Shown here: in pieces, positions 63,547 to 64,000 of the stretch
Layout of the letters: each line of letters opens with the position of its first letter
How positions within the stretch are numbered: position 1 is the first letter of the stretch
Assembly: GCF_000014865.1 (NCBI RefSeq)
Contig: NC_008576.1
Location: 401,501-465,500, forward strand
Source: Magnetococcus marinus MC-1
GTDB lineage: Bacteria; Pseudomonadota; Magnetococcia; Magnetococcales; Magnetococcaceae
Direction of reading: 5' to 3'
Length of the DNA: 64,000 nucleotides
Position numbers and translations under genes: made by a program
Notes under the pieces: generated by a model
Databases searched by the model: none
What the model was told of the DNA's origin: nothing
The model's input: the letters and a program-made list of their open reading frames with translations, nothing else

Positions 63547-64000
63547 ATGGAAAAGCCATGCAAAGTGGTGGGCTTGGTACAGTGTAAGAATGAGTGGGGG
63601 TTGATAGCGCTCTCCATTACCCACGCTCTGCGCAACCATGTGGATGAGGTATTTGTTCTTAATGATTCCAGCAGCGATGAAAGTTATCAGGGGCTATTGA
63701 AACTGCAAACGCTGTTTCCGGGCCGGTTGCACCTCTACCATATGCTGGGGGATGAGTTTTTAGAGGATAGTTCCCGCACGGTATTGATGCACCTGAGCCA
63801 ATCGGCCCAGGCAGATTGGTGTTACACTTTTGATGCCGATGAGTTTCTCTACACCACCACTGGAGTCTCCCTCAAGGCGCTGCTCAGCACGGTAGCCGCC
63901 GATGTGGGGGCGCTGCGCTACCCTCTGTATAACTATCTTTCGTTGGACACCTTTGACGAGTGTCAGTTGCATGGCTATGCAGCGTTGCAGTGGCAGGCGC
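63547..64000 (+). CDS. Glycosyltransferase family 2-like protein (partial, 5' end)
   Basis: The gene starts at ATG 63547 and runs off the window after about 151 codons. The N-terminus VVGLVQCKNEWGLIALSI, then VDEVFVLNDSSSDES, and a DxD-type metal site in TFDADEFLY (about 96-104) mark a GT-A glycosyltransferase of the Glyco_tranf_2_4/GT2 kind. GGGGTAGGG precedes the ATG. No terminator separates it clearly from the transglutaminase gene 169 bases upstream. The substrate is unknown. Confidence 0.8.
   Translation, partial: MEKPCKVVGLVQCKNEWGLIALSITHALRNHVDEVFVLNDSSSDESYQGLLKLQTLFPGRLHLYHMLGDEFLEDSSRTVLMHLSQSAQADWCYTFDADEFLYTTTGVSLKALLSTVAADVGALRYPLYNYLSLDTFDECQLHGYAALQWQA

Overview
The window reads as ordinary chromosome of a marine-type proteobacterium. 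The overall gene content (a bc1 complex next to trmL and glmM, a surE-pcm-nlpD operon, a methylmalonyl-CoA pathway with its own PEP carboxykinase) and the style of the sequence remind me of Magnetococcus-like Magnetococcales. That placement is an inference from recall, not something the sequence proves. I see no tRNA, rRNA, transposase, integrase, phage gene or CRISPR array.

Layout. 1-6.4 kb: cell-wall and periplasmic proteins (a lytic transglycosylase, a cyclophilin, a glycine-zipper lipoprotein), two alarmone or phosphate enzymes (Ppx/GppA and a RelA/SpoT-domain protein), and a Grx4-BolA iron-sulfur pair. 6.7-9.4 kb: petABC, the cytochrome bc1 complex, on the minus strand. 9.6-11.7 kb: trmL and glmM. 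11.8-15.2 kb: an unrecognised two-gene operon whose second gene carries young 102-bp TPR repeats. 15.2-23.3 kb: the translation block thrS-infC-rpmI-rplT-pheS-pheT, interrupted between rplT and pheS by a repeat element. infC probably starts at an ATA codon. 23.4-28.7 kb: pckA, then surE-pcm-dedA-nlpD. 29.0-33.8 kb: a GldA-like ATPase, a permease fused to a GldG-like domain, and a DUF4340 protein. 34.0-38.6 kb: mrp/apbC with a small partner, a divergent STAS-like protein, rsgA, and a decayed-looking HigA locus.

38.6-51.0 kb is a complete propionate to succinyl-CoA route on the minus strand: mcm, meaB, pccB, pccA, mce and prpE. It is split in two places by large composite repeat blocks. 51.4-56.2 kb: an MBOAT/SGNH acyl-transfer pair, a GT4 glycosyltransferase and an exported unknown. 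56.4-63.4 kb: a divergent transglutaminase / circularly permuted ATP-grasp / alpha-E cluster of the predicted peptide-ligase type. The window ends inside a glycosyltransferase gene.

The most unusual structure is the non-coding composite element present three times: once at 19.0-19.6 kb in inverted orientation, and twice in direct orientation at 40.65-42.24 and 46.29-47.76 kb. Each copy has the same order of parts: a G-rich core, long perfect hairpins, and a 348-bp-type unit. In the two direct copies the G-rich core is expanded into arrays with exactly 126-bp periods whose linkers differ completely between loci, and the other unit is expanded into 348- or 356-bp arrays. The strand composition of flanking coding DNA changes from G/T-rich to A/C-rich across each element. 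I read these as one family of intergenic elements with an active or recent amplification history. Nothing in the sequence tells me its function.
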